Notes: generated from the letters alone by a model not told the origin. Counted from the stretch's first letter, positions 1 through 10,113 are shown. The stretch: DNA of 51,831 nt from Sulfuritalea sp. (GCA_030651305.1 JAUSCI010000041.1:1-51831); one strand, 5' to 3'. Program-made: numbers and translations.

Positions 1-471
<471 letters not shown>

Positions 472-497
472 GAGTCGGCGCTGACGATACGGCGATC

Positions 498-737
498 ATG
501 AACTGTCGTCCAGGTTGTGGCGCCTGCTGCATCGCGCCCTCGATCAGTTCGCTGCACAAACCCGCAGGAGAAGTCTGCACCCACCTGACGCCGGAGTTCC
601 GCTGTTCGATCTTCGGCAGTTTGCAGCGACCCGCCTGCTGTACAGGGCTGCAGCCCTCGGCCGAGATGTGCGGCAGCGACCGCGAGGCGGCGCTGGCGTG
701 GCTGGCGCAACTGGAGGCGGCTACGGCCGCATGCTAG
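498..737 (+). CDS. Small YkgJ-family (UPF0153) cysteine-cluster protein
   Basis: This encodes 79 residues, starting at ATG 498, 26 bases after thiC. It is rich in cysteine, with an N-terminal MNCRPGCGACC stretch and further Cys near residues 27, 36, 47-48 and 58. That arrangement resembles the YkgJ/UPF0153 family, whose members probably bind zinc or an iron-sulfur cluster; their function is unknown. The ORF is open well upstream in the same frame, but the upstream residues are Arg-rich shadow sequence of thiC, so the internal ATG is chosen. Identification rests on the Cys pattern only; the exact role is not known. Confidence 0.75.
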   Translation: MNCRPGCGACCIAPSISSLHKPAGEVCTHLTPEFRCSIFGSLQRPACCTGLQPSAEMCGSDREAALAWLAQLEAATAAC

Positions 738-776
738 ACTCGGCGCCCTTATCCGGCGCCAATATATTCTCCTGAC

Positions 777-1601
777 ATGGATTTCCACCCACTGCTGCAA
801 GCCCTGATTCTCGGCCTGGTCGAAGGCTTCACCGAATTCCTTCCCGTCTCTTCCACCGGCCACCTGATCCTCGCCGGCGATCTGCTGCATTTCAACGACG
901 AGAAGGGCAAGCTGTTCGAGATCGTCATCCAGTCGGGTGCAATCCTCGCCGTGTGCTGGGAGTATCGCGCGCGCATCGTGAAGGTGTTCGGCACGCTTGG
1001 ACACGACGCCGATTCGCAGCGCCTGCTGCGCAACATCGCGGTGGCCTTCGTGCCGCTGGCGGTGCTGGGCCTGGCCTTCGGCAAGGCGATCAAGGCCACG
1101 TTGTTCAATCCGGTGGCGGTGGCGACGGCCTTCATCGTCGGCGCCTTCATCATCCTCTGGGCCGAGCGGCGCGAGCATGTGGTGCGCGTCGAGCGGGTCG
1201 AAGACCTGACGCTGATGGATGCTGTGAAGCTCGGTCTGGCGCAGGCCTGCGCGCTGATTCCCGGTACCTCGCGGTCCGGCGCGACCATCATCGGCGGCCT
1301 GCTGTTCGGCCTCTCGCGCAAGGCGGCGACTGAGTTTTCCTTCTTCCTCGCCATCCCCACGCTGCTCGCGGCCACCGCTTACCAGCTCTACAAGGAACGC
1401 CATTTGCTGGCCATCGACGATCTCGGCATGTGGGCGGTCGGCTTCGTCGCCTCCTTCGTCTCGGCCTTTCTTTGCGTACGCTGGCTGCTGCGCTTCATTT
1501 CGACCCACGACTTCACAGTCTTTGCCTGGTATCGCATCGCCTTCGGTATTGTCGTGCTGGCAACCTGGCAGTTCGGAGTGGTGGACTGGAGCAGTCCTTG
1601 A
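777..1601 (+). CDS. uppP: Undecaprenyl-diphosphatase UppP (BacA)
   Basis: A 274-residue polytopic membrane protein that dephosphorylates undecaprenyl diphosphate, recycling the lipid carrier used for peptidoglycan and surface polysaccharide synthesis; overproduction gives bacitracin resistance in other bacteria. Both family signatures are present: [14 protein letters not shown] at residues 16-29 and PGTSRSGAT at about 162-170, which form the active site facing the periplasm. Length matches the family. The stop TGA 1599-1601 overlaps the TTG start of the next gene, which suggests translational coupling. The 39 bases upstream of ATG 777 hold no obvious strong Shine-Dalgarno sequence. Confidence 0.97.
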   Translation: MDFHPLLQALILGLVEGFTEFLPVSSTGHLILAGDLLHFNDEKGKLFEIVIQSGAILAVCWEYRARIVKVFGTLGHDADSQRLLRNIAVAFVPLAVLGLAFGKAIKATLFNPVAVATAFIVGAFIILWAERREHVVRVERVEDLTLMDAVKLGLAQACALIPGTSRSGATIIGGLLFGLSRKAATEFSFFLAIPTLLAATAYQLYKERHLLAIDDLGMWAVGFVASFVSAFLCVRWLLRFISTHDFTVFAWYRIAFGIVVLATWQFGVVDWSSP

Positions 1602-2161
1602 TTCTCTATCTTCACGGCTTCACCAGCGGCCCAGAGTCGCACAAGGCGCAGGCGCTGGGCGCACGCATGCACGAACGCGGATTGGCCGAAAAATTCGTCT
1701 GCCCGCAGCTGCCGGCCTCGCCGCGCGAAGCGATCGCCTTGGCCGAGAGCTTGATCACCCGTCACGGTGTCAGCACTGTGGTCGGCTCGTCACTCGGCGG
1801 CTACTACGCAACGTATCTGGCAGAGACCTTCGATCTCAAGGCGGTGCTGGTCAATCCTGCCGTGGTCGCGCATCTGTCGCTGAAAGATTTCGTCGGTCCG
1901 CAGCGCTGGCTGTACTCGGGCGAAACATTCGAGTTCACCCGCGACCACGTCGAGGAACTGCGTGCCATCGAAGTGCCGATCCTGAGCAAGCCGCAGCGCT
2001 TCTGGCTGCTGGTGGAAGAGGGCGACGAGACGCTCGATTACCGTCACGCCGTCAGCCGCTATGCGGGTGCGCGGCAAACCGTCCTGCCCGGCGGCGATCA
2101 CAGCTTTACGCGCTGGGACGACTACCTCGATCCCGTCATCGACTTCGCCGGACTTTCCTGA
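1598..2161 (+). CDS. YqiA/YcfP-family alpha/beta-fold esterase
   Basis: A 187-residue alpha/beta hydrolase. The chosen start is TTG 1598, because it places [17 protein letters not shown] at the N terminus, as in the family, and a GGAG lies 6-8 bases upstream. The TTG overlaps the uppP stop (TTGA). Visible motifs are the oxyanion-type LHGF near residue 5, the nucleophile elbow GSSLGGYYA with Ser about 67, and a C-terminal GGDHSF with the likely catalytic His. Family members such as E. coli YqiA cleave short-chain esters in vitro; the physiological substrate is unknown. Confidence 0.85.
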   Translation: MILYLHGFTSGPESHKAQALGARMHERGLAEKFVCPQLPASPREAIALAESLITRHGVSTVVGSSLGGYYATYLAETFDLKAVLVNPAVVAHLSLKDFVGPQRWLYSGETFEFTRDHVEELRAIEVPILSKPQRFWLLVEEGDETLDYRHAVSRYAGARQTVLPGGDHSFTRWDDYLDPVIDFAGLS

Positions 2162-2166
2162 GCACG

Positions 2167-3087
2167 ATGCATCCGCCGGCAACGCGGGAAAATACCCGGC
2201 TCGGCGTCTTCGCCGGTCTCACGGCCTACCTGATCTGGGGGCTGGTGCCGGTATTCTTCAAACAGATTGCCGAAGTACCCGCCGATGAAATCATCGCCCA
2301 TCGCGTGGTCTGGGCAATGGTACTGATGACGGCAGTGATTGGTTTTGGTCGCGGCTTCGGCGATGCCTGGCGGATTGCCCGCATGCCGGCACAACTGGCG
2401 CGCATTGCACTGGCATCGGCGCTGGTGATCAGCAACTGGCTGGTATTCGTCTGGGGCGTGAATAACGGTCACATCCTCGACACCAGCCTCGGCTACTTCA
2501 TCCTGCCTTTGCTCAATGTCGCACTGGGAGTGCTGGTGCTCAAGGAACGCCTGCGTCCGCTGCAATGGCTGGCCGTTGCGCTGGCGGCCATCGGCGTCGC
2601 CAGCGAAGTGGCACGCGCCGGCGGCCTGCCCTGGATCGCCCTGGTACTGGCCGGCACCTTCGGCATCTACGGCCTGCTGCGCAAGCAATTGCCGCTAGAC
2701 GCCGCCAGCGGGCTGTTTCTCGAAACAGTGTGCATGACGCCGCTGGCGCTGGCCTGGCTGGCCTGGTTGTCGATCTCCGGACAGAATCACTTCGGCGCCG
2801 ATCCCGGGCTATTGAACGGGCGCGATCTGATGTTGATCGCCACGGGTGCGGTGACTGCGATTCCGCTGCTGCTGTTTGCCATCGCGGCGCGGCGCATGCC
2901 ACTGACCATGATGAGTTTCCTGCAGTACCTTGCACCCTCGATCACCTTCGTGCTCGCCGTGTTTGTCTATGACGAGCCGCTGGGCCTGAACCGCGCGCTG
3001 GCCTTCGCCCTGATCTGGATCGGTCTCGCCGTGTATAGCGTCGATCTTGTAAGATCGGCCAACCTCAAACCGGTGGTCTCCCCATGA
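2167..3087 (+). CDS. rarD: RarD-type EamA-family membrane transporter
   Basis: A 306-residue integral membrane protein of the drug/metabolite transporter superfamily with about ten hydrophobic segments arranged as two EamA repeats. The N terminus (GVFAGLTAYLIWGLVPVFFK) and the internal HRVVWA and SNWLVFVWGVN stretches are characteristic of RarD, annotated in other genomes as a chloramphenicol-sensitivity protein; its real substrate is not established. It starts 5 bases after the esterase stop, and its own TGA overlaps the next start as ATGA (3084-3087), so these genes are probably co-transcribed. Confidence 0.9.
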   Translation: MHPPATRENTRLGVFAGLTAYLIWGLVPVFFKQIAEVPADEIIAHRVVWAMVLMTAVIGFGRGFGDAWRIARMPAQLARIALASALVISNWLVFVWGVNNGHILDTSLGYFILPLLNVALGVLVLKERLRPLQWLAVALAAIGVASEVARAGGLPWIALVLAGTFGIYGLLRKQLPLDAASGLFLETVCMTPLALAWLAWLSISGQNHFGADPGLLNGRDLMLIATGAVTAIPLLLFAIAARRMPLTMMSFLQYLAPSITFVLAVFVYDEPLGLNRALAFALIWIGLAVYSVDLVRSANLKPVVSP

Positions 3088-3890
3088 GTTTCGATTTCGC
3101 CTTTTTCAAACGCCTCGAACGCGCCGGCTACAACCGGATCGGGCCGCGCTATCTGGCCGCGGCCGGTCCCCGCAGCGAACTTGTCGCAGCGCTGCTGGCT
3201 GCGTCCCGACTGGCGCCGGGACAGCGGGTGCTCGACCTGGCCAGCGGCCCCGGCCTGCTGACGCGAAGCGCGCGCGACGCAGTCGGCGACAGCGGTCTGG
3301 CCATCGCCAGCGACATCAGCGAAGGTCAGTTGGCCTGCTGTCCCGATCTGGCACGGGTGGCCGCCGATGGCGAGGCGTTACCATTTGCCAACCGCAGTTT
3401 CGACCGTGTCTTGTGCGGACTCGGCCTGATGTTTTTCCCTGACGAACAGGCCGCCCTGAGAGAGATTCACCGTGTGCTGCGGCCGGATGGACTGCTGGCA
3501 ATGTCGGTATGGGGCCGCGCCGAGGAGGTGCCGCTGGTCGACACCGCATTGTCCTGCATGCGCCGCCTGCTGCCGCCGCCCAAAGTCGTGCGCCCCTCGA
3601 TTTTCCGTTTTGGCGATGCGGAAGACCTCGCTCGCCGTCTCGCCAGCGCCGACTATTGCGACATAGACATTCGGCCCCATCGTTTTACCGTCAGCTTCAG
3701 CGATGCCGGCGCCTACTGGCAGGGCTTTCTCGATCTCGCCGGCGGCGCGGCGGAGAGCCTGTCGCGGCTGCCCGTCGAAAAACAGCAGGCGCTGGCCGCC
3801 GCCGTCAGCGAAGACCTCGCGCCGCATGCGGTCGCAGAAGGCTACCGGCTGACCAGCAGCGTTCTGATCGCGACAGCCAGACCGTTATAA
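3084..3890 (+). CDS. Class I SAM-dependent methyltransferase (UbiE-like fold)
   Basis: A 268-residue Rossmann-fold methyltransferase. Motif I (VLDLASGPGLLTR) is at about residues 49-61, the acidic ribose-binding strand end IASDIS follows, and the post-I segment LPFANRSFDRVLCGLGLMFF is typical of Methyltransf_11 enzymes acting on small molecules or quinone-like substrates. It starts inside the rarD stop (ATGA), indicating coupling. The substrate cannot be read from the sequence. It is not UbiE itself: that protein is usually shorter and found with ubiquinone genes. Confidence 0.82.
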   Translation: MSFDFAFFKRLERAGYNRIGPRYLAAAGPRSELVAALLAASRLAPGQRVLDLASGPGLLTRSARDAVGDSGLAIASDISEGQLACCPDLARVAADGEALPFANRSFDRVLCGLGLMFFPDEQAALREIHRVLRPDGLLAMSVWGRAEEVPLVDTALSCMRRLLPPPKVVRPSIFRFGDAEDLARRLASADYCDIDIRPHRFTVSFSDAGAYWQGFLDLAGGAAESLSRLPVEKQQALAAAVSEDLAPHAVAEGYRLTSSVLIATARPL

Positions 3891-3939
3891 TCTGTCCCCT
3901 CGTTTCCCGCTCACTCCCCCACCCCAGGGGTTCTCCTCC

Positions 3940-5901
3940 ATGAATGTCCTGTTTGAAGAGGACGGTGCTTTCCGTGCCGGCACCGTGCTTGCCGACAACG
4001 TGGCTTCGTTGCAGATCGAGCTCGCCTCCGGCAAGCGCTCCAAGGTCAAGGCGGCCAATGTCCTGCTGCACTTTGCCGCCCCGGCGGCAGGCGAACTGCT
4101 GGAGCGGGCGGAAGCGGAAGCCGCGGACATCGACGTCGATTTTTTGTGGCAAGTCTGCGGCGAGGAAGAGTTCGCCTTCGAGGAACTCGCCGCCGATTAC
4201 CACGGCGCCAAAGCGGACCCGGTGCAGGCCGCGGCCGTGCTGTTGCGCCTGCATTCGGCACCGATGTATTTTCACCGCAAGGGCCGCGGCCGCTTCCGCA
4301 AAGCGCCGCCAGAGATATTGCAGGCGGCACTGGCCGGCCTCGAAAAGAAACGCCTGCAGGCGGCGGCCGTCGAGCGCATGGTCGAGGAACTCACGCACGG
4401 ACAATTGCCCGTCGAGTTCACCCCGGCCCTGCCGCAGCTTATTTACAAACCGGATCGCAACCGCAACGAGACCAAGGCGCTGGAAGCCGCCTGCGGTGAA
4501 ACGGGAAGGTCCGCGGCGAGGCTGCTGTTCGACTGCGGCGCACTGCCCTCGACCCACGACTATCACCTCGGACGTTTCCTGTTCGAGTTTTTCCCCGAGA
4601 GCAAGGGCGGCACGGGTTTCCCGTATTTTTCCGCACCGGTCGAGGCAGCCGGATTGCCATTGGCCGAAGTCGCCGCCTTCAGCGTGGATGATGCACATAC
4701 AACCGAAATCGACGACGCATTCTCCGTCACGGCCAATCCGCAAGGCGGCTGGCACATCGGCATTCACATCGCGGCGCCGGGACTTGGCTTCAGCCCCGAC
4801 TCCGACCTCGGTCGCATCGCCCGCGAAAGGCTGTCCACGGTCTATATGCCGGGACGCAAGATCACCATGCTGCCGGAAGACATCGTCGAGCATTTCACAC
4901 TCGCCGCCGGGCACACCGTCGCCGCAATTTCGCTGTATCTCGAGGTCGCCGCCGATTACCGCTTGCTCGGCCACGAGACCCGCATGGAACGCGTGCCCAT
5001 CGTCGCCAATCTTCGCCACCATGACATCGAGCCGGTGTTCAATGAAACCACGCTGGCCGAGGGTCTGCCGGATTTTCCCTACCGCGATGAACTCAAGCTG
5101 CTCTGGGAATTCGCCCAGGTACTCGAAGCCGGACGCGGCAAGCCCTCCGACAACGCGACGCGCAAGGACTACAACTTCACCGTGGATTGGGACGCCGACA
5201 GCGGCATCGCGGCAGAGCCGGGCAAGGGTTTCGTCACCATAGCCGAGCGCGAGCGCGGCAGCCCGCTCGATACGCTGGTCGCCGAATTGATGATCGTTGC
5301 CAATGCCACCTGGGGGGCGATGCTGCGCGATGCCGGGATTCCCGCGCTGTACCGCGTGCAGACTGCCGGCAAGGTGCGCATGAGTACCGTCGCCGCGCCC
5401 CATGAAGGACTGGGCGTCGAGTGCTATGCCTGGTCGTCTTCGCCGCTGCGGCGCTATTGCGATCTGCTCAACCAATGGCAGCTTATCGCCCTCCTGAACG
5501 ACGAACCGCCTCCCTTTCCACCGAAATCGGCCGACCTGCTGGCGGCGATGCGCGAATTTGAACTGACCTACGCCGCCTACGCCGAGTTCCAGCGCGGCAT
5601 GGAACGCTACTGGTGTCTGCGCTGGCTGTTGCAGCAGGGCGCGCAGATGGCGACGGGCCACGTGCTGCGCGAATCGCTGGTGCGGTTCGAGACCATTCCG
5701 CTGGTAATGCGCGTCCCCTCCCTGCCCGAACTGCCGCGGGGCGCAGGCGTGCGACTCGGCATCGAAGGCATCGACCTGCTGGAGGCCGAACTGCGGCCGC
5801 GATATCTTGAGCGGACGCCTGAATCGGGATCCGAATTGGCGTCAAATAACGGTTCTAATGCCGCCATCGTCGGCGACGAGGGCGAGGAAGCCGCAGAGTA
5901 A
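3940..5901 (+). CDS. RNB-domain exoribonuclease (RNase II family)
   Basis: A 653-residue ribonuclease of the RNase II/R superfamily, expected to degrade RNA 3' to 5' processively in the cytoplasm. The catalytic acidic cluster is VDDAHTTEIDDAF at about residues 248-260. Aligned with the E. coli RNase II cluster (D201, D207, D209, D210), the first, third and fourth Asp are kept and the second is Glu, as in the TTEIDD subgroup. The CYAWSSSPLRRYCDLLNQ motif with the RNA-contacting Arg residues is present near residue 490. A clear C-terminal S1 domain is not obvious. The 49-base leader is pyrimidine-rich (CCCACCCCAGGGG just upstream) and lacks a normal Shine-Dalgarno sequence. Confidence 0.92.
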   Translation: MNVLFEEDGAFRAGTVLADNVASLQIELASGKRSKVKAANVLLHFAAPAAGELLERAEAEAADIDVDFLWQVCGEEEFAFEELAADYHGAKADPVQAAAVLLRLHSAPMYFHRKGRGRFRKAPPEILQAALAGLEKKRLQAAAVERMVEELTHGQLPVEFTPALPQLIYKPDRNRNETKALEAACGETGRSAARLLFDCGALPSTHDYHLGRFLFEFFPESKGGTGFPYFSAPVEAAGLPLAEVAAFSVDDAHTTEIDDAFSVTANPQGGWHIGIHIAAPGLGFSPDSDLGRIARERLSTVYMPGRKITMLPEDIVEHFTLAAGHTVAAISLYLEVAADYRLLGHETRMERVPIVANLRHHDIEPVFNETTLAEGLPDFPYRDELKLLWEFAQVLEAGRGKPSDNATRKDYNFTVDWDADSGIAAEPGKGFVTIAERERGSPLDTLVAELMIVANATWGAMLRDAGIPALYRVQTAGKVRMSTVAAPHEGLGVECYAWSSSPLRRYCDLLNQWQLIALLNDEPPPFPPKSADLLAAMREFELTYAAYAEFQRGMERYWCLRWLLQQGAQMATGHVLRESLVRFETIPLVMRVPSLPELPRGAGVRLGIEGIDLLEAELRPRYLERTPESGSELASNNGSNAAIVGDEGEEAAE

Positions 5902-5912
5902 AATGGCATTTC

Positions 5913-6842
5913 ATGCCAAACCCGCCAAGCCCGTCGCGCTTCTCCTGGCCTTTCCCGTCGTCCTTGCAGATGCCGGCGTTTCTTGCGGCAATGGATGCAC
6001 CGCGGCGAAATTTCACCCTGGCTCTCGGCGCTTCGCTGCTGCTCCACGCCGTAGTGCTCGCGATTCGCTTTACGCCGCCGGATTTCATCGACAAGGCGCG
6101 CGAACGGGCACTTGACGTCATCCTGGTCAACAGCAAGAGCAAAAACCGGCCAAGCAAGGCGCAGGCCAAAGCGCAAACCAATCTCGATGGCGGCGGCAAT
6201 ACCGACGAAGACCGCCGCGCAAAGACGCCGCTACCGCCCTCGCCCGATAGCCGGGAAGGGCGCGAACTGATCGAGAAACAGCGTCGCGTAGCGGAACTCG
6301 AAGCGCAACAGCAGCAGATGATGACGCGGCTGAAGAGCGAAAGGGCCATAAGCGCTGACAAGACTCAGAGCAAGCCGGCACCGACGCCAGAGCCGATTCG
6401 CTCCGGCGCCGATCTTGCCAGCAGTGCGCTGGCGATTGCTCGCGTCGAAGGCCAGATCGCACGGCAGCTGGAGGAGTACAACCAGCGGCCACGCAAGAAG
6501 TTCATCGGCGCCCGGGTCGAGGAATACCGTTTCGCACAGTATGTCGAAGACTGGCGGCAAAAGATCGAGCGCATCGGCAACCTGAACTATCCCGACGCCG
6601 CCAAGGGCCGTCTCTACGGCAGCCTGGTGCTGACCGTCGTCATCAGGGCCAATGGCGACCTGGAGCGAGTCGAAGTCAGTCGCTCGTCGGGCAAGACGCT
6701 GCTCGACGACGCCGCGCGCCGCATCGTGCACATGGCCGCGCCTTATGGCCCCTTTCCCGATTCCATCCGGCGCGATACCGACGTGCTCGAAATCACCCGC
6801 ACCTGGACCTTCACCAAGGCGGATCGGCTGCGTTCGGAATGA
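5913..6842 (+). CDS. TonB-like energy-transducer protein
   Basis: Up to 309 residues. The protein has an N-terminal membrane anchor (FTLALGASLLLHAVVLAIRF), a charged Lys/Arg/Glu and Gln-rich middle likely to form a periplasm-spanning coiled segment, and a C-terminal TonB domain (about the last 90 residues) with YPDAAKGRLYGSLVLTVVI. Such proteins link the ExbBD proton motor to outer membrane receptors; no exbB or exbD is nearby. ATGs at 5913, 5970 and 5991 are all in frame. The anchor follows directly after the 5991 ATG (MDAPRRNF), so the shortest form (283 residues) may be the real one. It sits between the RNB nuclease and aroE, an order I recall from related betaproteobacteria. Confidence 0.85.
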   Translation: MPNPPSPSRFSWPFPSSLQMPAFLAAMDAPRRNFTLALGASLLLHAVVLAIRFTPPDFIDKARERALDVILVNSKSKNRPSKAQAKAQTNLDGGGNTDEDRRAKTPLPPSPDSREGRELIEKQRRVAELEAQQQQMMTRLKSERAISADKTQSKPAPTPEPIRSGADLASSALAIARVEGQIARQLEEYNQRPRKKFIGARVEEYRFAQYVEDWRQKIERIGNLNYPDAAKGRLYGSLVLTVVIRANGDLERVEVSRSSGKTLLDDAARRIVHMAAPYGPFPDSIRRDTDVLEITRTWTFTKADRLRSE

Positions 6843-6845
6843 GAC

Positions 6846-7694
6846 ATGACTGACCGTTACGCCGTTTTTGGCAATCCCATCGGGCATAGCAAGTCGCCCC
6901 GTATCCATTCCCTGTTCGCCGCGCAGACCGGGCAGGACATCAGCTACCAGGCCATCGTCGCCGAGCGGGAAGGCTTTGCCGCGGCGATAAGCGCCTTCAT
7001 CGCCGCGGGCGACGGTCCGGCCAGAGGCGCCAACGTGACCGTGCCGTTCAAGGAGGAGGCCTTTCGCCTCGCCACGCAGCGCACGCCACGGGCAGAAGCA
7101 GCCGGCGCGGTAAACACGCTGACATTCGACGCCGGTGCAATCAGTGGCGACAACACCGACGGCGCGGGCCTGATACGTGACCTCACGCACAACCTCGGCT
7201 GCGATCCGGCGGGGCGCCGCATCCTGCTGTTGGGAGCGGGCGGCGCGGCACGCGGCGTTATCCTGCCGCTGCTGCTGGAAAATCCCGCCGAACTGGTGAT
7301 CGCCAACCGCAACGAAGAAACCGCCGCGCGCCTCGCTCTGGAGTTTGCCGATTCGTTCGCCCGCCTGCCTGGCTGCGCGCTCAGCGTCAAGCCCGATGGC
7401 GCGAGCTTCCCCGGCCTCGGCGGCCGACAGTTTGACCTGGTCATCAACGCCACCTCGGCGGGTCTGAGCGGCGCCGTATTGCCACTGCCGACTTCCGTGT
7501 TCGCCGCGCGCTGCCTCGCCTACGAAATGGTTTATGGCCGCGCCACGCCGTTCATGCAGCAGGCCCGCGAAGCAGGCGCCCGCGTTACGGACGGCCTGGG
7601 CATGCTGGTCGAGCAGGCGGCCGAGGCCTTCTTCATCTGGCGCGGAGTACGCCCGCATACCGCGCCGGTGCTCGCCGCCCTGAGCGGCAAATAG
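6846..7694 (+). CDS. aroE: Shikimate dehydrogenase AroE
   Basis: A 282-residue NADP-dependent enzyme that reduces 3-dehydroshikimate to shikimate in aromatic amino acid synthesis. The substrate site NPIGHSKSPRIH is at residues 9-20, the catalytic Lys is K69 in NVTVPFKEEA, the NTDGAG motif with the partner Asp is near residue 105, and the dinucleotide-binding LLGAGGAARG follows at about 128. Length matches the family. It starts 3 bases after the tonB-like stop and precedes mtgA by 15 bases, so it probably belongs to the same transcript. Confidence 0.97.
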   Translation: MTDRYAVFGNPIGHSKSPRIHSLFAAQTGQDISYQAIVAEREGFAAAISAFIAAGDGPARGANVTVPFKEEAFRLATQRTPRAEAAGAVNTLTFDAGAISGDNTDGAGLIRDLTHNLGCDPAGRRILLLGAGGAARGVILPLLLENPAELVIANRNEETAARLALEFADSFARLPGCALSVKPDGASFPGLGGRQFDLVINATSAGLSGAVLPLPTSVFAARCLAYEMVYGRATPFMQQAREAGARVTDGLGMLVEQAAEAFFIWRGVRPHTAPVLAALSGK

Positions 7695-7709
7695 GGGAGC
7701 ATCGAAGAA

Positions 7710-8408
7710 ATGCGCGCCGCACCACGCTGGCTCAAGCTCGGGCTCGCGGCATTGACGGGTTTGCTCCTGCTCTGGCAAGGCTGGTATCTGGGCTGGGTGG
7801 TATGGTGGAAATGGGTGAATCCCGGCATGACCAGCTTCCAGAGCCAGCGTCTTGACGAGGCGCGGCAGAAGAACCCACAGGCCGCACTCAAACGCCAATG
7901 GCTGCCCTACGAGAAAATTTCGGTGCATCTGAAACGTGCGGTGGTTGCCGCCGAGGACGACAAGTTCGTCGATCACGAGGGCTTCGACTGGGAAGGCATA
8001 CAGAAGGCCATCGAGAAGAATCAGAAGCAAGGCAAGGTGGTGGCCGGCGGTTCGACGATCTCCCAGCAACTGGCGAAAAACCTGTTGCTGTCGCCGGCCA
8101 AGTCAGTCATGCGCAAGGCCGAGGAGGCCATCATCACGGTCTGGATAGAACTCCTCTGGGACAAGCGGCGGATACTCGAGGTGTATCTCAACGTCGTCGA
8201 ATGGGGTGATGGCGTGTTTGGCGCGGAGGCAGCCGCGCGGCGCTATTTCAGCGTTTCGGCGACGCATCTCGCCCCCGAACAGGCGGCGCGACTGGCCGTC
8301 ATGCTGCCCGCTCCGCGCCGTTACGAACGCAATCCATACTCGGCCTACATGAACGGCCGCACGCAACTGATTGTCAGTCGCATGCCTCACGCCGAAGTGC
8401 CCCCGTAA
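7710..8408 (+). CDS. mtgA: Monofunctional biosynthetic peptidoglycan transglycosylase MtgA
   Basis: A 232-residue GT51 enzyme that polymerises lipid II into glycan strands. One N-terminal membrane helix (about residues 8-32) anchors it to the inner membrane with the catalytic domain outside. The catalytic Glu is E82 in VVAAEDDKFVDHEGFD, and the second signature GGSTISQQLAKNLLLSP is present near residue 112. No transpeptidase domain follows, as expected for MtgA. It follows aroE, the neighbour commonly seen in this bacterial group. Confidence 0.97.
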   Translation: MRAAPRWLKLGLAALTGLLLLWQGWYLGWVVWWKWVNPGMTSFQSQRLDEARQKNPQAALKRQWLPYEKISVHLKRAVVAAEDDKFVDHEGFDWEGIQKAIEKNQKQGKVVAGGSTISQQLAKNLLLSPAKSVMRKAEEAIITVWIELLWDKRRILEVYLNVVEWGDGVFGAEAAARRYFSVSATHLAPEQAARLAVMLPAPRRYERNPYSAYMNGRTQLIVSRMPHAEVPP

Positions 8409-8455
8409 AGAGGCTATTTCAGCAGCTACAATGAGCAGCCTCCCCAAGGACCGCC

Positions 8456-9778
8456 ATGACTGAACAGACTGCCGCCGAGCGCGACCCGACAGCCCACCCC
8501 GACAACGTGCAGGACAGCCTGCGCGAAGTCCAGTTGTTGCTGGCCCGGCAGAGGCAAGTGGACAGCTTGGCGCAGCGGCAGGGCAATCCGGTCGAGAGTT
8601 CTTTGCAACAACAGCCTCTGGTCGAGCTGCGCGACAAGCTCGCACAGATGGATCCGGCCCGCATCGCCCGCGTACTTGAAGCGCTGCCGCAGGATGAATG
8701 CCTGCTGGTATGGGAAATGGTCGCGCCGGAACGTGGCAGCGATATTCTCGACGATCTTTCCGAAGCCGTCAGCGAAACGCTGACGGCAACCCAAATTCAC
8801 CCACGCAAACCGATCATGCTCAACGCCTTTGAACTGCACAACGGTCGCTTGCGGCAAATTCCGGTGGAAAGCCGCGAGGAGCTTGCCGCAACCAAACCGA
8901 TCTGGGTCGACCTGATTGCGCCCTCGGGCGAAGAGCGCAAATGGATAGCCGAAATCTTCGATCTGATCCTGCCCGACATCGATGACCTGACCGACCTCGA
9001 GGAATCGGCGCGCTTCTACATCGAGGAAAACGGCGAAGTTCACATGCATTCCGACTTCCTGCTCGACAAGGAAGACGAGTCGCGCAACGTGACGGTGGCT
9101 TTCATCCTGCACCAGAACATCCTGTTCTCGATGCGCGACGAGGAACTGCCGGTGTTCCGCTTGCAGCGCCTGCGCGCGCGCATCCAGCCCGGCATGGTGT
9201 CGGAAGGCAAGGATGTGCTGCTTGACCTCTATGCGGCCGATGTCGAGTACTCCGCCGACGCCCTCGAAGACGTCTATGCCGAACTCGAAGCCGTCGGCAA
9301 GAAGGTGCTCAGCACGCGGATGACTGACGAGGAAGCCGGCGCCATTCTCGCCGACATCGCCCAGGAGGAAGACCTCAACGGCCGCATTCGGCGCAACGTG
9401 CTCGATACGCGCCGCGCATTGTCCTTCCTGATGCGCGGACGACTGCTGGCACCCAACCAGCATGAAGACGCGCGCGAGATTTTGCGCGACATCGAGTCCC
9501 TCGACGGACACACGGCCTTCATCTTCAACAAGATCAACTTCCTGATGGATGCCGTCGTCGGTTTCATCAACATCAACCAGAACAAGATCATCAAGATCTT
9601 TTCCGTAGCCTCGGTGGCGCTGTTGCCGCCGACCCTGATCGCCAGCATCTATGGCATGAACTTCAAGGCCTTCCCCGAACTGGATTGGCAGTACGGCTAT
9701 CCGTTTTCGCTGGCGCTGATGCTGGTTTCAGTCGCGGTGCCCTTCGCCATCTTCCGCCGCAAGGGCTGGCTGCGTTAA
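8456..9778 (+). CDS. CorA-family magnesium/cobalt transporter with an N-terminal MgtE_N-like domain
   Basis: A 440-residue protein. The C-terminal part is a CorA channel: the signature YGMNF is at residues 399-403, between two terminal membrane helices, followed by an inner-face basic tail (RRKGWLR). The cytoplasmic domain (about 110-375) is acidic and helical as in CorA. The first ~105 residues are additional to classical CorA and contain a helical repeat ([44 protein letters not shown]) that resembles the superhelical N domain of MgtE, a different magnesium channel. The gene ends in TTAA (9775-9778), shared with the convergent sugE stop. Transporter identity is firm; the MgtE_N reading is by eye. 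Confidence 0.9.
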   Translation: MTEQTAAERDPTAHPDNVQDSLREVQLLLARQRQVDSLAQRQGNPVESSLQQQPLVELRDKLAQMDPARIARVLEALPQDECLLVWEMVAPERGSDILDDLSEAVSETLTATQIHPRKPIMLNAFELHNGRLRQIPVESREELAATKPIWVDLIAPSGEERKWIAEIFDLILPDIDDLTDLEESARFYIEENGEVHMHSDFLLDKEDESRNVTVAFILHQNILFSMRDEELPVFRLQRLRARIQPGMVSEGKDVLLDLYAADVEYSADALEDVYAELEAVGKKVLSTRMTDEEAGAILADIAQEEDLNGRIRRNVLDTRRALSFLMRGRLLAPNQHEDAREILRDIESLDGHTAFIFNKINFLMDAVVGFININQNKIIKIFSVASVALLPPTLIASIYGMNFKAFPELDWQYGYPFSLALMLVSVAVPFAIFRRKGWLR

Positions 9779-10113
9779 TCCGACACCAGCTTCAGGCCGA
9801 GTATTCCGGCGACGATGAGGCCGATGCAGACGAGGCGCGCCACCTCGCGCGATTCATTGAAAAGCACCATGCCCAGCAGCGCCGTGCCGACCGCGCCGAT
9901 GCCGGTCCACACGGCATAGGCCGTCCCGACCGGCAGCGTCTTCAGCGACCAGGCAAGCAGGATCACGGAAGCTGCCATGGCCGCGAGCGTCCACGCGCTC
10001 GGCACCAGGCGGGTAAAGCCCTCGGTGTATTTGAGGCCGATCGCCCAGACGATCTCGCACAGGCCGGCGACGAGCAGGACGATCCATGCAGCAGCAGGCG
10101 TCAATACAGGCAT
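9775..10113 (-). CDS. sugE: SugE/Gdx-type small multidrug resistance transporter
   Basis: A 112-residue, four-helix membrane protein of the SMR family. The first helix carries the essential Glu in [18 protein letters not shown], a sequence typical of the SugE/Gdx branch, whose members export guanidinium and some quaternary ammonium compounds in exchange for protons as antiparallel dimers. The [14 protein letters not shown] loop also matches the family. It lies 25 bases after hemL on the same strand and so has no room for its own guanidine riboswitch. The stop overlaps that of the convergent corA. Confidence 0.93.
   Translation of the reverse strand: MPVLTPAAAWIVLLVAGLCEIVWAIGLKYTEGFTRLVPSAWTLAAMAASVILLAWSLKTLPVGTAYAVWTGIGAVGTALLGMVLFNESREVARLVCIGLIVAGILGLKLVSD

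Noticed and set aside
3805-5661. 618-residue open frame on the minus strand opposite the RNB nuclease
   Set aside because: Antisense shadow created by high GC third positions; the plus-strand frame has clear RNB motifs.
6231-8069. 612-residue open frame on the minus strand opposite tonB-like, aroE and mtgA
   Set aside because: It runs across three unrelated, well-recognised genes and has no family features.
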